Part shown: in pieces, positions 9,597 to 18,823 of the stretch | Position numbering within the stretch: position 1 is the stretch's first letter | How the letters are laid out: every line of letters begins with the position of its first letter | Origin: Brevibacillus_H sp049846925 | GTDB lineage: Bacteria > Bacillota > Bacilli > Brevibacillales > Brevibacillaceae | DNA: 64,000 nt | Assembly (NCBI RefSeq): GCF_049846925.1 | Contig: NZ_JBNCMT010000001.1 | Location: 267,305-331,304 of the forward strand | Reading direction: 5' to 3' | Program-made: the position numbers and the translations under genes | Notes under the pieces: generated by a model | The model's database searches: none | The model's input: only the letters and a program-made list of their open reading frames with translations | Told to the model about the DNA's origin: nothing

Positions 9597-10584
9597 AGTT
9601 CTCCTCCCCTTCCTCTATGACTTCATCTACTTGTACTGCTACTCTGCCTTTTGATGTGCCTGGCTGCCCTAAGAATTTCAGGCGCTCTCCGACTTTTATC
9701 TGCAGCTTGGAATCAATCGATTGATCAAGCTGGATGACATCTCCTAACGACAAGCTAAGAAAGTCCCCTACAGAAATGGTGGCTGTTCCCATTTCTGCAA
9801 TGATTGGAAGTTTGGCTGTCTTCACCCGTTCTTCCAATTGTATCTTTTCTGCTTCATCACGTGTTTTCCGCTGAGTAGAGAACCAATATTGTCCTGATAG
9901 TTTTGGCATGATCGGTTCCAGTACGACGTGCGGTAAACACAGGTTAATCATTCCCGTGGTATCACCAATCTTGGTACTGAAAGAAATTACGGCGACAATC
10001 TCGTTTGGGGAGACAATCTGCATAAACTGTGGATTCATCTCAAGCACTTCGAGATAAGGATCCATTTCGATGATTTGCTTCCATGCTTCATGAAAACTGT
10101 CTAATGCTTTACTAAACACCCGCTCCATGACGGTTGTTTCAATTTCTGTTAATGCCCCCATCTTGGCAGGAATGGCACCTTGTCCACCAAGTAATCGATC
10201 AAGCATGGCATAGGCAATGTTAGGATTTACCTCCATTACCATTCTTCCTTCAAGTGGCGGCGCTTCAAAGATGTTTAATATCGTCATTTTTGGAATGGAG
10301 CGAATAAATTCATCGTATGGTAGCTGATCAACAGAGGCGACATTGATCTGCACGAAGGTCCGAAGTTGAGCAGAAAAATAAGTTGTCAGTAATCGAGCAT
10401 AATTTTCATGAATCCTGGTAAGTCCGCGAATTTGATCTTTGGAAAAGCGTAAGGCTCGCTTAAAGTCGTATACTTTTACCTTTCGCTCTGTTTCTTCTTT
10501 TTTCAACTCATTTGCATCCATTTCACCTGATGAAAGAGCTGCTAACAGAGCATCAATTTCACTCTGCGAGAGAACCTCGGCCAT
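9589..10584 (-). CDS. fliM: FliM, flagellar motor switch protein
   Basis: C-ring switch protein that binds CheY-P. The 331-aa protein has the N-terminal CheY-P-binding helix (LSQSEIDALLAAL), the central CheC-like middle domain with the conserved ARLLTTYFSAQLRT segment, and a C-terminal SpoA domain ending in VGERLKFLGQPGTSKGRVAVQV. It lies between fliL and fliY in the usual order; its last codons overlap the fliY start. Confidence 0.96.
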   Translation of the reverse strand: MAEVLSQSEIDALLAALSSGEMDANELKKEETERKVKVYDFKRALRFSKDQIRGLTRIHENYARLLTTYFSAQLRTFVQINVASVDQLPYDEFIRSIPKMTILNIFEAPPLEGRMVMEVNPNIAYAMLDRLLGGQGAIPAKMGALTEIETTVMERVFSKALDSFHEAWKQIIEMDPYLEVLEMNPQFMQIVSPNEIVAVISFSTKIGDTTGMINLCLPHVVLEPIMPKLSGQYWFSTQRKTRDEAEKIQLEERVKTAKLPIIAEMGTATISVGDFLSLSLGDVIQLDQSIDSKLQIKVGERLKFLGQPGTSKGRVAVQVDEVIEEGEENYE

Positions 10585-10630
10585 TCTTGGTCACCTCCCC
10601 TACTTATGTATTTACCCACCTTATTTACTT

Positions 10631-11080
10631 TTACTGCAACACTCTTTTAGTGGTAATAACCTGGACTATTTTACCCTCTTGCAAAACGGAGCTGATCTGG
10701 TTCATAATTTTTGCTTCCAGTTTGTTTAGCCCCTCTGTCCCTTTAATGTCGTCCGGCGTTAATCCTGCCAAGGTTTTGATGATGATTTGGTTCACCTGTG
10801 GTGTCCGCTTCGTCAATTCTTCCTTAGCGTCTTCACTGTCAGTAGTGATGCTGAAGCGAATAATAATGTAGTTACTGGAAAGTAGATTCGTGGTAATTTC
10901 ACCGGTATCGACGGTATATTTCACCATTTCATCTGCTGTAAGAACTGGTTGTTCCTTCGCTTCATGACCACTCGCAACCGGACTGAGATACATTTGCCAG
11001 AGCACAAACGCCACCACACCCAGGAGGGATAATGCAATAATAATGATTAATGCCATATTAAACAGCTTATTTTGAAACAT
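10631..11080 (-). CDS. fliL: FliL, flagellar basal-body-associated protein
   Basis: Single-pass inner-membrane protein that surrounds the stator and rotor and supports torque. I place the start at 11080 (MFQNKLFNMALIIII) because a GGGAGG ribosome-binding site stands just upstream; an ATG at 11101 overlaps the flbD stop and lacks a site. The chosen 149-aa protein has an N-terminal TM helix (9-30), a linker and the FliL domain with YIIIRFSITTDSEDAKEEL. Order flbD-fliL-fliM is conserved. Confidence 0.92.
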   Translation of the reverse strand: MFQNKLFNMALIIIIALSLLGVVAFVLWQMYLSPVASGHEAKEQPVLTADEMVKYTVDTGEITTNLLSSNYIIIRFSITTDSEDAKEELTKRTPQVNQIIIKTLAGLTPDDIKGTEGLNKLEAKIMNQISSVLQEGKIVQVITTKRVLQ

Positions 11081-11093
11081 GGGCAGCCTCCCG

Positions 11094-11315
11094 CTATTCA
11101 TTGATTTCGTCCAGTGAATGTGTAACCACGGTAGCCAATGGGATTGATTGAATAAACTTGCTTATTCGCTCAGCAACTTCCTGCGCATCTTCTTTTACGA
11201 GAATCTTCTTTCCATTGGTCAGTGTAATAATCGTATCCGGAGTCGCTTCTACCGTTTCAATATGAATGATATTTATATAGAATGGGGCTCCGTTAAAGCG
11301 GGTCAAGAGAATCAT
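11094..11315 (-). CDS. swrD: FlbD/SwrD family protein
   Basis: Small 73-aa protein of the FlbD family; the B. subtilis orthologue SwrD (YlzI) raises motor torque and is needed for swarming. The sequence MILLTRFNGAPFYIN, then VEATPDTIITLTNGKKILVKE and a C-terminal helix, matches the family pattern. It sits between the hook gene and fliL as in B. subtilis. The name is by family similarity and position. Confidence 0.88.
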   Translation of the reverse strand: MILLTRFNGAPFYINIIHIETVEATPDTIITLTNGKKILVKEDAQEVAERISKFIQSIPLATVVTHSLDEINE

Positions 11316-11387
11316 AGGATACTCCTTTCAGTTGAGTAGAGGGGAGCGGATTATTCTCCCCCCTGTCACTCTACCTACTCACATTAC

Positions 11388-12209
11388 TTAACGCTTCAGA
11401 TTAATCAATTCTTCCAAAATGGTATCAGAAGTGGTAATAATGCGAGAATTTGCTTGGAAACCACGTTGAGCCACAATCATTTCTGTAAATTCTTCTTGCA
11501 AGTCTACGTTAGACATTTCTAATGTACCTGCTACGATTGCGGAGTTAGCAGCAGTAGGGTCTACAATTTCGACTTCCAACTCTCCACCAGGGTTAGCGTT
11601 TTGCGTCATTTGATACAAGGAGTTACCAATCTTCTGTAAACCGGATGGATTGTCTACTGTAGTTACACCTACAAATCCATTACCAATTTGCACTGCTTGT
11701 CCTGTTGCATCGAATGCATTGATGCTTCCGTTTTTACCAAATGAGAAAGATGTAACTGTTTCCCGTGGAATTTGAATTGGTTCCCCACCTGAATCCAACA
11801 CCTGCATACCTTGCGCATTCACCAGGAATCCGTCACCGTCACGAGTAAAATTTCCTGCACGAGTAAGGTATCTTGTTTCTCCACCATCATTACTTACTAC
11901 GAAGAAGGCATCACCCTCAATGGATAAATCAGTTGTCAAGTTCGTAGTCATTGGGGACCCGGTAGTATGGACAACATCGATGGCAACTGCTTGAGAACCA
12001 AGGCCTACCTGTTTCGGGTTGATCCCGCCCATACCATCTCCAGATGGAGCAGTTGCACCAGCGATATTTTGGCTCAAAATATCCTGAAAAACAACACGGC
12101 TTTTCTTAAATCCTGTTGTATTCACGTTTGCGATGTTATTACCGATTACATCCAATTTCGTTTGGAATCCACGCATACCAGAAACACCAGAGTACAAAGA
12201 ACGAAGCAT
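11388..12209 (-). CDS. flgG: Flagellar hook protein (FlgE/FlgG family)
   Basis: Hook or distal-rod protein. The N-terminal block MLRSLYSGVSGMRGFQTKLD, the ANVNTTGFKKSRV box and the C-terminal MIVAQRGFQANSRIITTSDTILEELINLKR are the paired axial-protein motifs shared by FlgE and FlgG. In this operon position the B. subtilis homologue (often labelled FlgG) is the hook subunit FlgE, so hook is the more likely role. The start at 12209 follows a GAGGAGG site; an upstream in-frame ATG at 12236 lies in a hairpin-rich leader. 273 aa. Confidence 0.88.
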   Translation of the reverse strand: MLRSLYSGVSGMRGFQTKLDVIGNNIANVNTTGFKKSRVVFQDILSQNIAGATAPSGDGMGGINPKQVGLGSQAVAIDVVHTTGSPMTTNLTTDLSIEGDAFFVVSNDGGETRYLTRAGNFTRDGDGFLVNAQGMQVLDSGGEPIQIPRETVTSFSFGKNGSINAFDATGQAVQIGNGFVGVTTVDNPSGLQKIGNSLYQMTQNANPGGELEVEIVDPTAANSAIVAGTLEMSNVDLQEEFTEMIVAQRGFQANSRIITTSDTILEELINLKR

Positions 12210-12297
12210 TTTATAACCTCCTCTATGATTTCGCATCGGTTGCCTCAGTCAGTCGGCAACCATTCATAGGGCTTCCTCTAGGAGGGCCGGCCCTTTA
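12210..12297 (-). promoter_or_regulatory. Structured leader of the hook gene
   Basis: This 88-base intergenic segment carries two perfect dyads in a row. GGTTGCC at 12238-12244 pairs with GGCAACC at 12255-12261 around a 10-base loop, and AGGGCCGGCCCT (12283-12294) is a perfect 12-bp palindrome. Neither is followed by a T-run, so they look like RNA-stability or attenuation elements rather than terminators. The function is unknown. Confidence 0.5.
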
Positions 12298-12699
12298 CTA
12301 CACGAGTACTGCACTATCAATATTCGTAAATACACTTTCCTTCATGTGGGCATCATCCACAGCAGTAATCACTTTCCGATTGGCGATATTAACGACATAG
12401 GCGACGTTATCCATGATCACGAGTGATTCCTTTGCTCCTTTGGCAGCCGCTTTCTCTACGGCACCTTCCAGTCGATCAATCTCTGAATCACCAAGTACAA
12501 TGCCTCTTTCCTGTAGGCGGTTTAAGGCATGTTGACTAAAGGAGAGACGAGAAACCTGTTTGGGGATGATCAGACTGTCTTTGAGCCACTGTTCGAAAGG
12601 CTTGTTTGTTTTAGGAAGCTGCGTACTTGCAGGCTGCTTTACTACTCCACCAGGCTTTGAAGGAAAATATGTTTGTCCTACACGAAATTGATTGTTCAT
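12298..12699 (-). CDS. Flagellar operon protein, TIGR02530 family
   Basis: A 133-aa conserved protein found only in flagellar operons of Firmicutes; its exact role is not established. Family hallmarks visible here are LSFSQHALNRLQERGI and ESLVIMDNVAYVVNIANRKVITAVD. It starts 21 bases after fliK, at an ATG with an AGGAGG site, and ends with a Val-rich tail. In many relatives flgD lies between fliK and this gene; here there is no room for it. Confidence 0.85.
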   Translation of the reverse strand: MNNQFRVGQTYFPSKPGGVVKQPASTQLPKTNKPFEQWLKDSLIIPKQVSRLSFSQHALNRLQERGIVLGDSEIDRLEGAVEKAAAKGAKESLVIMDNVAYVVNIANRKVITAVDDAHMKESVFTNIDSAVLV

Positions 12700-12720
12700 G
12701 TGGTCTCACCATCCTCCTGG

Positions 12721-14250
12721 TTATGCAGAATAGTTGATTGCTCCTGCCATTCTCGCACGGTTCCAAAGGCTCGATACTGGTTGTTCTCCCTCAACTAAGC
12801 TCTCAATAGAGAACACAGCATCATCTTTGTCCGATTTCTTGTTGTCTTCTTTTCCGGTAAAGGATTGCTGCTCTTTGTTTTGTTCTTTTTGCTGTTGGAA
12901 TCCAAATTGTTGTTGAGATTGCTGTTGCGTTACCTCTAATCGATCAACTTGCAGTCCTTGTTGTGTCAATGCTGTGCGAAGCTGCGCCATTTGTGAGTCC
13001 AGTACCTCTTTCCCCATGCCATTGTCTACGGAGAACTGAGCGGTAATGACACCATTATGCGAGGTAATCTTTACATCAACCTGTCCAAGTGACTGTGGAT
13101 GCAAGATGATCTTCGCTTCTGTTACTCCTTTGAGGTTGCCAATCTTCATTTGTTTAACAAAGACATCAGTAACCTGCTCTGCAAATTGGTCCGATTTCAC
13201 GACAAAGCTGTTGGCTTGTCCGGTTGATTGAGCTGTTTGAACAGAAGATTGAGTAAGAATTGGTTGCTGTTGGAAGCTTACAAATGTCTCATTCGTTTTG
13301 CTATTGGACTCAACTGTTGGTGTCGTCATTGCTTGAAGTGGATTTCCTTGACTAGCAGTTTGCGTTAAAGTCCGATTGCCAATCTGTGCAGCTTCTACCT
13401 GATACGATGATAAAGCTCGATTCACTTTCAGCATCGCAAGGTTGGACTGAACTGGTTGGGTAGACTGAGAAACTGTGTTTCCTGTGAAAGATGGCCCCAT
13501 TCCAGTGCGTTTGAAGAACTGTCCTGGCAGCTTGTTATCTTTCGGTGTAATCAGTTCTTTGCCGTCTGCCGTCTTAGCACCCAATTGAGCTAGTAATTGG
13601 CTGATCTGTCCGGCGGCTACCTTTACCTCAGACTGTTTGGCTTGTTCTCCTGCTTTGGCAAAGGCCGCAAGAGACTCTGTAAATTTGGTTGCCTCTTCTT
13701 GAGACATACCGTGATTCATGAACGCAGCAGTTAACGATTTGACTGACTCCGTATCCAACTTGATTCCACTACCATCCTGTGGTGTTACTTGTGCCAGGAA
13801 CTCCATCAGCTTTGGCAGTTTGTCTGAAATTGCCTGAACTTCAACACTTTGCCCCAGCAACGAAGCAATTTGATCAATTGTAGGTACAGATTGACCAGTG
13901 AAGCCTTGAACTGTTTCCTGATAAACTGCCTGATTGGCTTGAATCAATACTTCTGTTGTTTGGATAGCTTGTCCATCAACCTGTTGCATTTGTTGGTCAG
14001 GCAACAACTTTGTCCCATTCAAAAGTTGTGCAATCATCGCCATCAAGTCTTGAAGATTAGCAAAATCTTCATCTGTCTTCACTTCTGGAACGAATCCGGT
14101 TGCTGTTGACTGTTGCAGAGCATTCCCCATTTGTAAAGCAAACATCGCTCCCAACATCCCCTGCTGCTCCGGCGATACGTTTTTACCGCCAGTGACAATA
14201 GCAGAATCAAGCATCGATACGTTTGTCATTTGTGAATTGGCTACATTCAT
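12721..14250 (-). CDS. fliK: FliK, hook-length control protein
   Basis: Molecular ruler that sets hook length and triggers the FlhB export switch. The 509-aa protein is Gln/Ser/Thr-rich and low in complexity through residue ~370, then has the FliK C-terminal domain with AKIILHPQSLGQVDVKI and DNGMGKEVLDSQMAQLRTAL. A Gln-rich run (QQQSQQQFGFQQQ) follows. The ATG is 14 bases after the GGAGGTGA site. Length is in the usual 400-500 range. Confidence 0.93.
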   Translation of the reverse strand: MNVANSQMTNVSMLDSAIVTGGKNVSPEQQGMLGAMFALQMGNALQQSTATGFVPEVKTDEDFANLQDLMAMIAQLLNGTKLLPDQQMQQVDGQAIQTTEVLIQANQAVYQETVQGFTGQSVPTIDQIASLLGQSVEVQAISDKLPKLMEFLAQVTPQDGSGIKLDTESVKSLTAAFMNHGMSQEEATKFTESLAAFAKAGEQAKQSEVKVAAGQISQLLAQLGAKTADGKELITPKDNKLPGQFFKRTGMGPSFTGNTVSQSTQPVQSNLAMLKVNRALSSYQVEAAQIGNRTLTQTASQGNPLQAMTTPTVESNSKTNETFVSFQQQPILTQSSVQTAQSTGQANSFVVKSDQFAEQVTDVFVKQMKIGNLKGVTEAKIILHPQSLGQVDVKITSHNGVITAQFSVDNGMGKEVLDSQMAQLRTALTQQGLQVDRLEVTQQQSQQQFGFQQQKEQNKEQQSFTGKEDNKKSDKDDAVFSIESLVEGEQPVSSLWNRARMAGAINYSA

Positions 14251-14316
14251 TTCGTCACCTCCTTAAATGATTTTTAGTTGCCTATATGGTAACGACGGTT
14301 CGGCTATTGCCTACAC

Positions 14317-15204
14317 CTATCGCAGCAACTCATCTGTAATACGAGCAGCCATATTTCCATCTTTTTTCGCTATGGAAGCAAGAACCTGCGCTCTCTTATC
14401 ATTTCCCATACCGGCAAGAATAGAGATTGCTCGTTTCGAGTTGGTGTTCATCAAGGTTGTAATGATTGATGCAGAATCATCAGGTGACATCTGTGAAAAT
14501 GTATTAATGAGCGAATCAAGGCTTGTGCTGTCCTGTCGTGTTTCACTTAACGCCTTAGTAAGGACCTGAACCCTCTGTTGCAATGCAGCGAGATCATCAT
14601 CCTTGCTAATGGTTGTGTCTTTGATCAGGATCGAAATATCAGCAGCCTTCTTCGGGTCCATCTTCTCCAAAATTCCCGCACGTTGATCAGGCTTCATTTT
14701 GGCCAGAACAGTAACAGCTTCTTCCTTCGTCAGATTCTCAATGATTGCTGCTGCGTTCTTTGTTGACATTGTCGTATAGATTTTAGCCAAATCCTGATAC
14801 TGCTTCTGTCTTTCTTCATCTGTAATCCGCTTGTCTTCCATCATCTTTTGCAAGTCAACCACTTGTTTTTGCATGGCTTGAATCGTAGCATCTTTCTTCG
14901 CTACTTCTTCTTGCAAAGCTGCGGAACTCTGTTTATTTTTGGTCAACTCGGCCTGCATGGTTGAAAGCTGATTTTGTTCCGTTTTTTTGGCCTCTGTTGG
15001 TTTTTCATTATCACCAGGTACAATCCGTTCGACATATGGAATGGAATTACCTACGTGAAGTACCTTGCCAATGACATCCACTCCAAGCAAACTCAGGAGT
15101 ACTCCGCCCAGAAGACTCGCAAACAGAGCAGGAATGACAATCATGTAAAAAATCCATTCCCATTTGCTATAGACCTTTTCTTCTTGCAATTCAACCTCTT
15201 CCAT
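14317..15204 (-). CDS. ylxF: YlxF/MotE-like protein with MgtE N-terminal fold
   Basis: Membrane-anchored flagellar operon protein of the YlxF (MotE-like) group; related proteins act as chaperones or adaptors in stator or export function. The 295 residues contain one TM helix (about 19-42), a coiled coil (about 75-150: KTEQNQLSTMQAELTKNKQ...) and two MgtE-N-type helical repeats (MSTKNAAAIIENLTKEEAVTVLAKMKPDQRAGILEKMD, and a later MSPDDSASIITTLMN). Position between fliJ and fliK matches B. subtilis ylxF. The precise role is inferred. Confidence 0.85.
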   Translation of the reverse strand: MEEVELQEEKVYSKWEWIFYMIVIPALFASLLGGVLLSLLGVDVIGKVLHVGNSIPYVERIVPGDNEKPTEAKKTEQNQLSTMQAELTKNKQSSAALQEEVAKKDATIQAMQKQVVDLQKMMEDKRITDEERQKQYQDLAKIYTTMSTKNAAAIIENLTKEEAVTVLAKMKPDQRAGILEKMDPKKAADISILIKDTTISKDDDLAALQQRVQVLTKALSETRQDSTSLDSLINTFSQMSPDDSASIITTLMNTNSKRAISILAGMGNDKRAQVLASIAKKDGNMAARITDELLR

Positions 15205-15218
15205 GACGAACCTCCTCT

Positions 15219-15671
15219 CTATCTATGAGTGGCTCTGCGTAAATAGCGATTAATCCCTATTTCGTCTAGCTCTTTTTGCTCTCGTTGCTTGATATTCTCA
15301 TCGAAGCTTTCTCTTGCTTTTTCCTTGAGTCGATTCCACAACTTCGACTCAGTCATATGAAAAGTGAGTCTTGTCTGACAACGCTCGATCTCCTGCTCAC
15401 AGCCATTCACGGTGCGACGTTGGGATTCAATCTTTTTGTCTACCGACTGCTGATACTGCACGAATTGCATCAGTTCAGAGATGCTACGTGGTTCACTTTG
15501 AATGGAATAGAGAGATTCTGTGACTTCATTTCGGAGCTCGGTTAGTTGATACAGCTTTGTCTCTTCTTCATTTTTTTTCTGAACAGACTTGCCGAATGCC
15601 CATTCTGCCTGTTCCTTTTCCTTTTCTTTCAGATCGAGAATTTTTTGGAGATGAAACTGAAAATTTTTCAT
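15219..15671 (-). CDS. fliJ: FliJ, export chaperone escort
   Basis: Coiled-coil protein that links the FliI ATPase ring to FlhA and recycles export chaperones. The 150 residues are almost entirely charged helix (LQKILDLKEKEKEQAEWAFGKSVQKKNEEETKLYQLTEL...), the FliJ pattern. Its ATG shares one base with the fliI stop. Sequence conservation is weak in this family, so the call depends on context and heptad character. Confidence 0.92.
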   Translation of the reverse strand: MKNFQFHLQKILDLKEKEKEQAEWAFGKSVQKKNEEETKLYQLTELRNEVTESLYSIQSEPRSISELMQFVQYQQSVDKKIESQRRTVNGCEQEIERCQTRLTFHMTESKLWNRLKEKARESFDENIKQREQKELDEIGINRYLRRATHR

Positions 15672-16993
15672 TAGTTTACTCCTCCAAAGTGAGCAATGAG
15701 AGCATTAATACTCGCTTTCAACTCAGCAGGTTCATGTGTGGACTGGGCAGTATAATCACGGATGGTGTCCCGAAAGCGAATCGCTGTATCGATTTCCCGA
15801 TTGGAACCCATTTTGTAAGCGCCAATGTTAATAAGATCCTCTGCATCTTTAAAAGTTGCCATATATCGCTTTAGTTGTCTGGCAGCTTGCAGGTGGTTGT
15901 CTGATGAAATCTCATTCATAACACGGCTGACACTTTGCAATATATCTATTGCCGGAAAATGACCCTTCTGAGCAATTTTCCGGTCGAGCACGATATGTCC
16001 GTCTAAAATTCCTCGAACCGTATCAGCGATCGGATCGTTCATGTCATCTGCGTCAACTAAAACCGTATAAAAAGCAGTAATACTTCCTTTGGTAGAGGTA
16101 CCTGCACGTTCAAGCAGTTTCGGAAGCATGGCAAACACGGAAGGTGTATAACCTCTTGTCGCTGGCGGTTCACCGATAGCAAGTCCTACTTCACGCTGGG
16201 CCATCGCAAAGCGTGTCACGGAATCCATCATCAGCATGACATTCAATCCACGGTCTCGAAAATATTCGGCAATAGAGGTTGCTATCAATGCGCCTTTGAT
16301 TCGAATCAAGGCAGGTTGATCAGAAGTTGCTACAACAACAACAGACCTCTTTAAACCCTCTTCCCCCAAATCACGCTCGATAAACTCCATGACCTCACGT
16401 CCACGCTCACCGATCAGGCCAATCACATTAATATCAGCGTTCGTATTGCGGGCAATCATTCCCAGTAGCGTACTTTTTCCTACCCCTGAACCGGCAAAAA
16501 TACCAACACGTTGTCCATTACCTACCGATAGCAACCCATCGATCGCACGAATTCCTACCCCGATCGGCTCAGTGATACGAGGCCTGGCAAGTGGATTAGG
16601 CGGTAAATTATTTGTCGGGTAGCTCGTTAAACCGAATGGAAGAGGACTGCCATTGAGCGGGCGCCCTAATCCGTCAAGTATCGTTCCCAGGATTTCAGTT
16701 CCAACTTTCACCGTGAGCGGCTTCCCCGTTGCTACAACATCACATCCTGGGCCAATGGAAGACAATTCACCCAGAGGCATCATCAAGACTTTATTGTCTC
16801 GAAATCCGACAACCTCTGCAATAATAGGTTCCGCTCCATTTTGGGAATAAATGTGACAAATTTCCCCTAGTTTGGCTTCTGGTCCTTGCGATTCAATGGT
16901 AAGGCCAACCACTTGAGTTACTTTTCCATTAATTCGTACCGGATCAAGGGATGAAAGCGCAAATTGATATTTCGATAGATCAAGTGATGTCAT
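15671..16993 (-). CDS. fliI: FliI, flagellar export ATPase
   Basis: F1-beta-like ATPase that unfolds and loads export substrates. From the ATG at 16993 (MTSLDLSKYQF) the protein is 440 aa, the usual size; Walker A is at about 167-174 (AGSGVGKS), with GLIGERGREVMEFI and MLMMDSVTRFAMAQREVGLAIGEPPATRGYTPSVF following. A further upstream ATG at 17041 would add a non-conserved tail within fliH. The chosen start overlaps the fliH end by 14 nt and has a GAGGAAG site. Confidence 0.96.
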   Translation of the reverse strand: MTSLDLSKYQFALSSLDPVRINGKVTQVVGLTIESQGPEAKLGEICHIYSQNGAEPIIAEVVGFRDNKVLMMPLGELSSIGPGCDVVATGKPLTVKVGTEILGTILDGLGRPLNGSPLPFGLTSYPTNNLPPNPLARPRITEPIGVGIRAIDGLLSVGNGQRVGIFAGSGVGKSTLLGMIARNTNADINVIGLIGERGREVMEFIERDLGEEGLKRSVVVVATSDQPALIRIKGALIATSIAEYFRDRGLNVMLMMDSVTRFAMAQREVGLAIGEPPATRGYTPSVFAMLPKLLERAGTSTKGSITAFYTVLVDADDMNDPIADTVRGILDGHIVLDRKIAQKGHFPAIDILQSVSRVMNEISSDNHLQAARQLKRYMATFKDAEDLINIGAYKMGSNREIDTAIRFRDTIRDYTAQSTHEPAELKASINALIAHFGGVN

Positions 16994-17813
16994 TTGTCTC
17001 ACTTCCTCGTGCGATATCAAGCAACACCTGCTTAATCTCACTCAATTGCGTATCAATTCGTGCATCAACACTTCCAAATGGTGTACGGATTACACAGCCC
17101 TCATCTTGCACTGTGTAGTCAGGAAAAATGGATAGTTCTGCTTGTCCGTCCAGCAAAGCAAGAAATTGAGCTCGATGTTCCTCTATATACTGGTAGTATT
17201 GATGATTCACACAGATTGTTATCTGACCATGTACTCGAGATCGGCGCACAATACGTTGTACAATCTCAAGTATGTTTTCTGGTGACGAAGCAAGTTCAGC
17301 ACCAATGATTTTTTTTGCAATTTCTACACTTAAGTCAACCAGAAAAGGTTCTGCTGAATTAATAATTGATTCTTTGGTTTTATAAGCTTCCATCAAAACG
17401 TTGCGAGCAAGCTGAATATTTTCTTCTTCCTCTTCACGCGCGGCAATTTTGCCCTCTTCCACTCCCTGATGGTAGCCTTCTTCTTTGGCTTGCTCAAACA
17501 ATTGCTGGGCTTGAATGGCAGCTTCTTGCTCTTTTTGTAACCACCATTGTTCCATCTCTTGACGAGTCTGTTCCAGCAGTTGTTCAGCACGACTAGATGC
17601 TTCTGCCATAATCTTTTGTGCCATTTCTTCGGCATCCTGCAAAATGGCTTGTGCTTCAGCTTCTGCATTTTTTATAGTTGGATCGATATTTTCTTGCAAC
17701 CTTTGGCCAAGTTGATCCGTCTGTTTAGGTGGTAGCGATTTTACTTGAAGGATAATTTTCTCATCTGTCGTTGAATAACTGGATGCTTTATAGATCCTAG
17801 ACAATGATATCAT
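16980..17813 (-). CDS. fliH: FliH, regulator of the export ATPase
   Basis: Peripheral stalk-like protein that holds FliI at the export gate. The protein has a long charged, Gln/Glu/Ala-rich helix in the middle (KNAEAEAQAILQDAEEMAQKIMAEASSRAEQLLEQ...) and a C-terminal domain with RSRVHGQITICVNHQYYQYI...LSIFPDYTVQDEGCVIRTPFGSVDARID. The start is uncertain: ATG at 17813, or a TTG three codons later with better spacing from the GGAGG. Either overlaps the fliG end. Confidence 0.92.
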   Translation of the reverse strand: MISLSRIYKASSYSTTDEKIILQVKSLPPKQTDQLGQRLQENIDPTIKNAEAEAQAILQDAEEMAQKIMAEASSRAEQLLEQTRQEMEQWWLQKEQEAAIQAQQLFEQAKEEGYHQGVEEGKIAAREEEEENIQLARNVLMEAYKTKESIINSAEPFLVDLSVEIAKKIIGAELASSPENILEIVQRIVRRSRVHGQITICVNHQYYQYIEEHRAQFLALLDGQAELSIFPDYTVQDEGCVIRTPFGSVDARIDTQLSEIKQVLLDIARGSETNDIT

Positions 17814-18810
17814 CCCCTCCACCACGGGCGATGATAATTTCACCCGCCTCTTCTAAGCGACGAATTGTAGCAACAATCCGGGATTGCGCTTCTTCAACAT
17901 CACGCAAACGCACAGGGCCCATAAATTCCATCTCTTCCCGGAAGGTTTCTGCCATCCGTTTGGACATATTGCGGAAAATGACTTCTCGTACTTCTTCGCT
18001 CGACACTTTAAGCGCCAACATAAGATCGGCATTCTCCACGTCGCGAATAACACGTTGAATGGAGCGATTGTCGAGTGTAGCGATATCTTCGAAAACAAAC
18101 ATGCGCTTCTTGATTTCTTCTGCAAGTTCTGGATCCTGGATTTCGAGTGAGTCAAGAATAGTACGTTCTGTACTGCGGTCAACACCATTCAAGACATTAA
18201 CGATGGCTTCAATACCACCCGCTTGAGTGTAATCCTGTGTCACCGTTGCGGACAGTTTTTGCTCCAATACTTGCTCTACCTGTGCAATTACTTCTGGTGA
18301 TGTGCTATCCATCAAAGCAATGCGTTTCGCAACATCTGCTTGTCTCTCCTGTGGCAATGCAGAAAGAATCATTGCTGCTTGAGTTGGTTCCAAATAAGCT
18401 AATACAAGTGCAATCGTTTGAGAATGCTCATTTTGAATAAAGTTGAGGATCTGGCTGGGTTCTGCTTTTCTGGCAAAGTCGAATGGCCTTACTTGCAAAT
18501 TGGCAGTCAGGCGATTAATAATATCGATCGCCTTGGATTGTCCCAATGCTTTCTCCAAAATTTCCTTCGCATAGGTAATACCGCCCTGAGCGATTACCTC
18601 TTTCGCTACGGCAATTTGATGAAATTCTGATAGTACTTTTTCCTTTTCATCTGTATCGACTTTTCGAACGTTAGCAATTTCTAATGTCAATTGTTCAATT
18701 TCATCTTCACGTAAGTGTTTAAATACTTGGGCGGATACTTCCGGCCCAAGCGAGATAAGCAGGATTGCAGCTTTTTGCCGACCTGATAATTCTTTGGCCC
18801 CGCGAGCCAT
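17797..18810 (-). CDS. fliG: FliG, flagellar motor switch protein
   Basis: Rotor protein that contacts the stators and attaches the C-ring to FliF. The 337-aa protein has the GRQKAAILLISLGPEVSAQVFKHL N-terminal domain, the EHSQTIALVLAYLEPTQAAMIL armadillo segment with its EHPQ-like motif, and the C-terminal torque helix LMLALKVSSEEVREVIFRNMSKRMAE with charged residues for stator contact. It lies 13 bp after fliF. Confidence 0.97.
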   Translation of the reverse strand: MARGAKELSGRQKAAILLISLGPEVSAQVFKHLREDEIEQLTLEIANVRKVDTDEKEKVLSEFHQIAVAKEVIAQGGITYAKEILEKALGQSKAIDIINRLTANLQVRPFDFARKAEPSQILNFIQNEHSQTIALVLAYLEPTQAAMILSALPQERQADVAKRIALMDSTSPEVIAQVEQVLEQKLSATVTQDYTQAGGIEAIVNVLNGVDRSTERTILDSLEIQDPELAEEIKKRMFVFEDIATLDNRSIQRVIRDVENADLMLALKVSSEEVREVIFRNMSKRMAETFREEMEFMGPVRLRDVEEAQSRIVATIRRLEEAGEIIIARGGGDDIIV

Positions 18811-18823
18811 CTGTCCTCACTCC

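Noticed and set aside
12283..12294. AGGGCCGGCCCT palindrome as a cloning-site remnant
   Set aside because: It contains a GGCCGGCC site but the surroundings are continuous with native sequence and there is no vector backbone.
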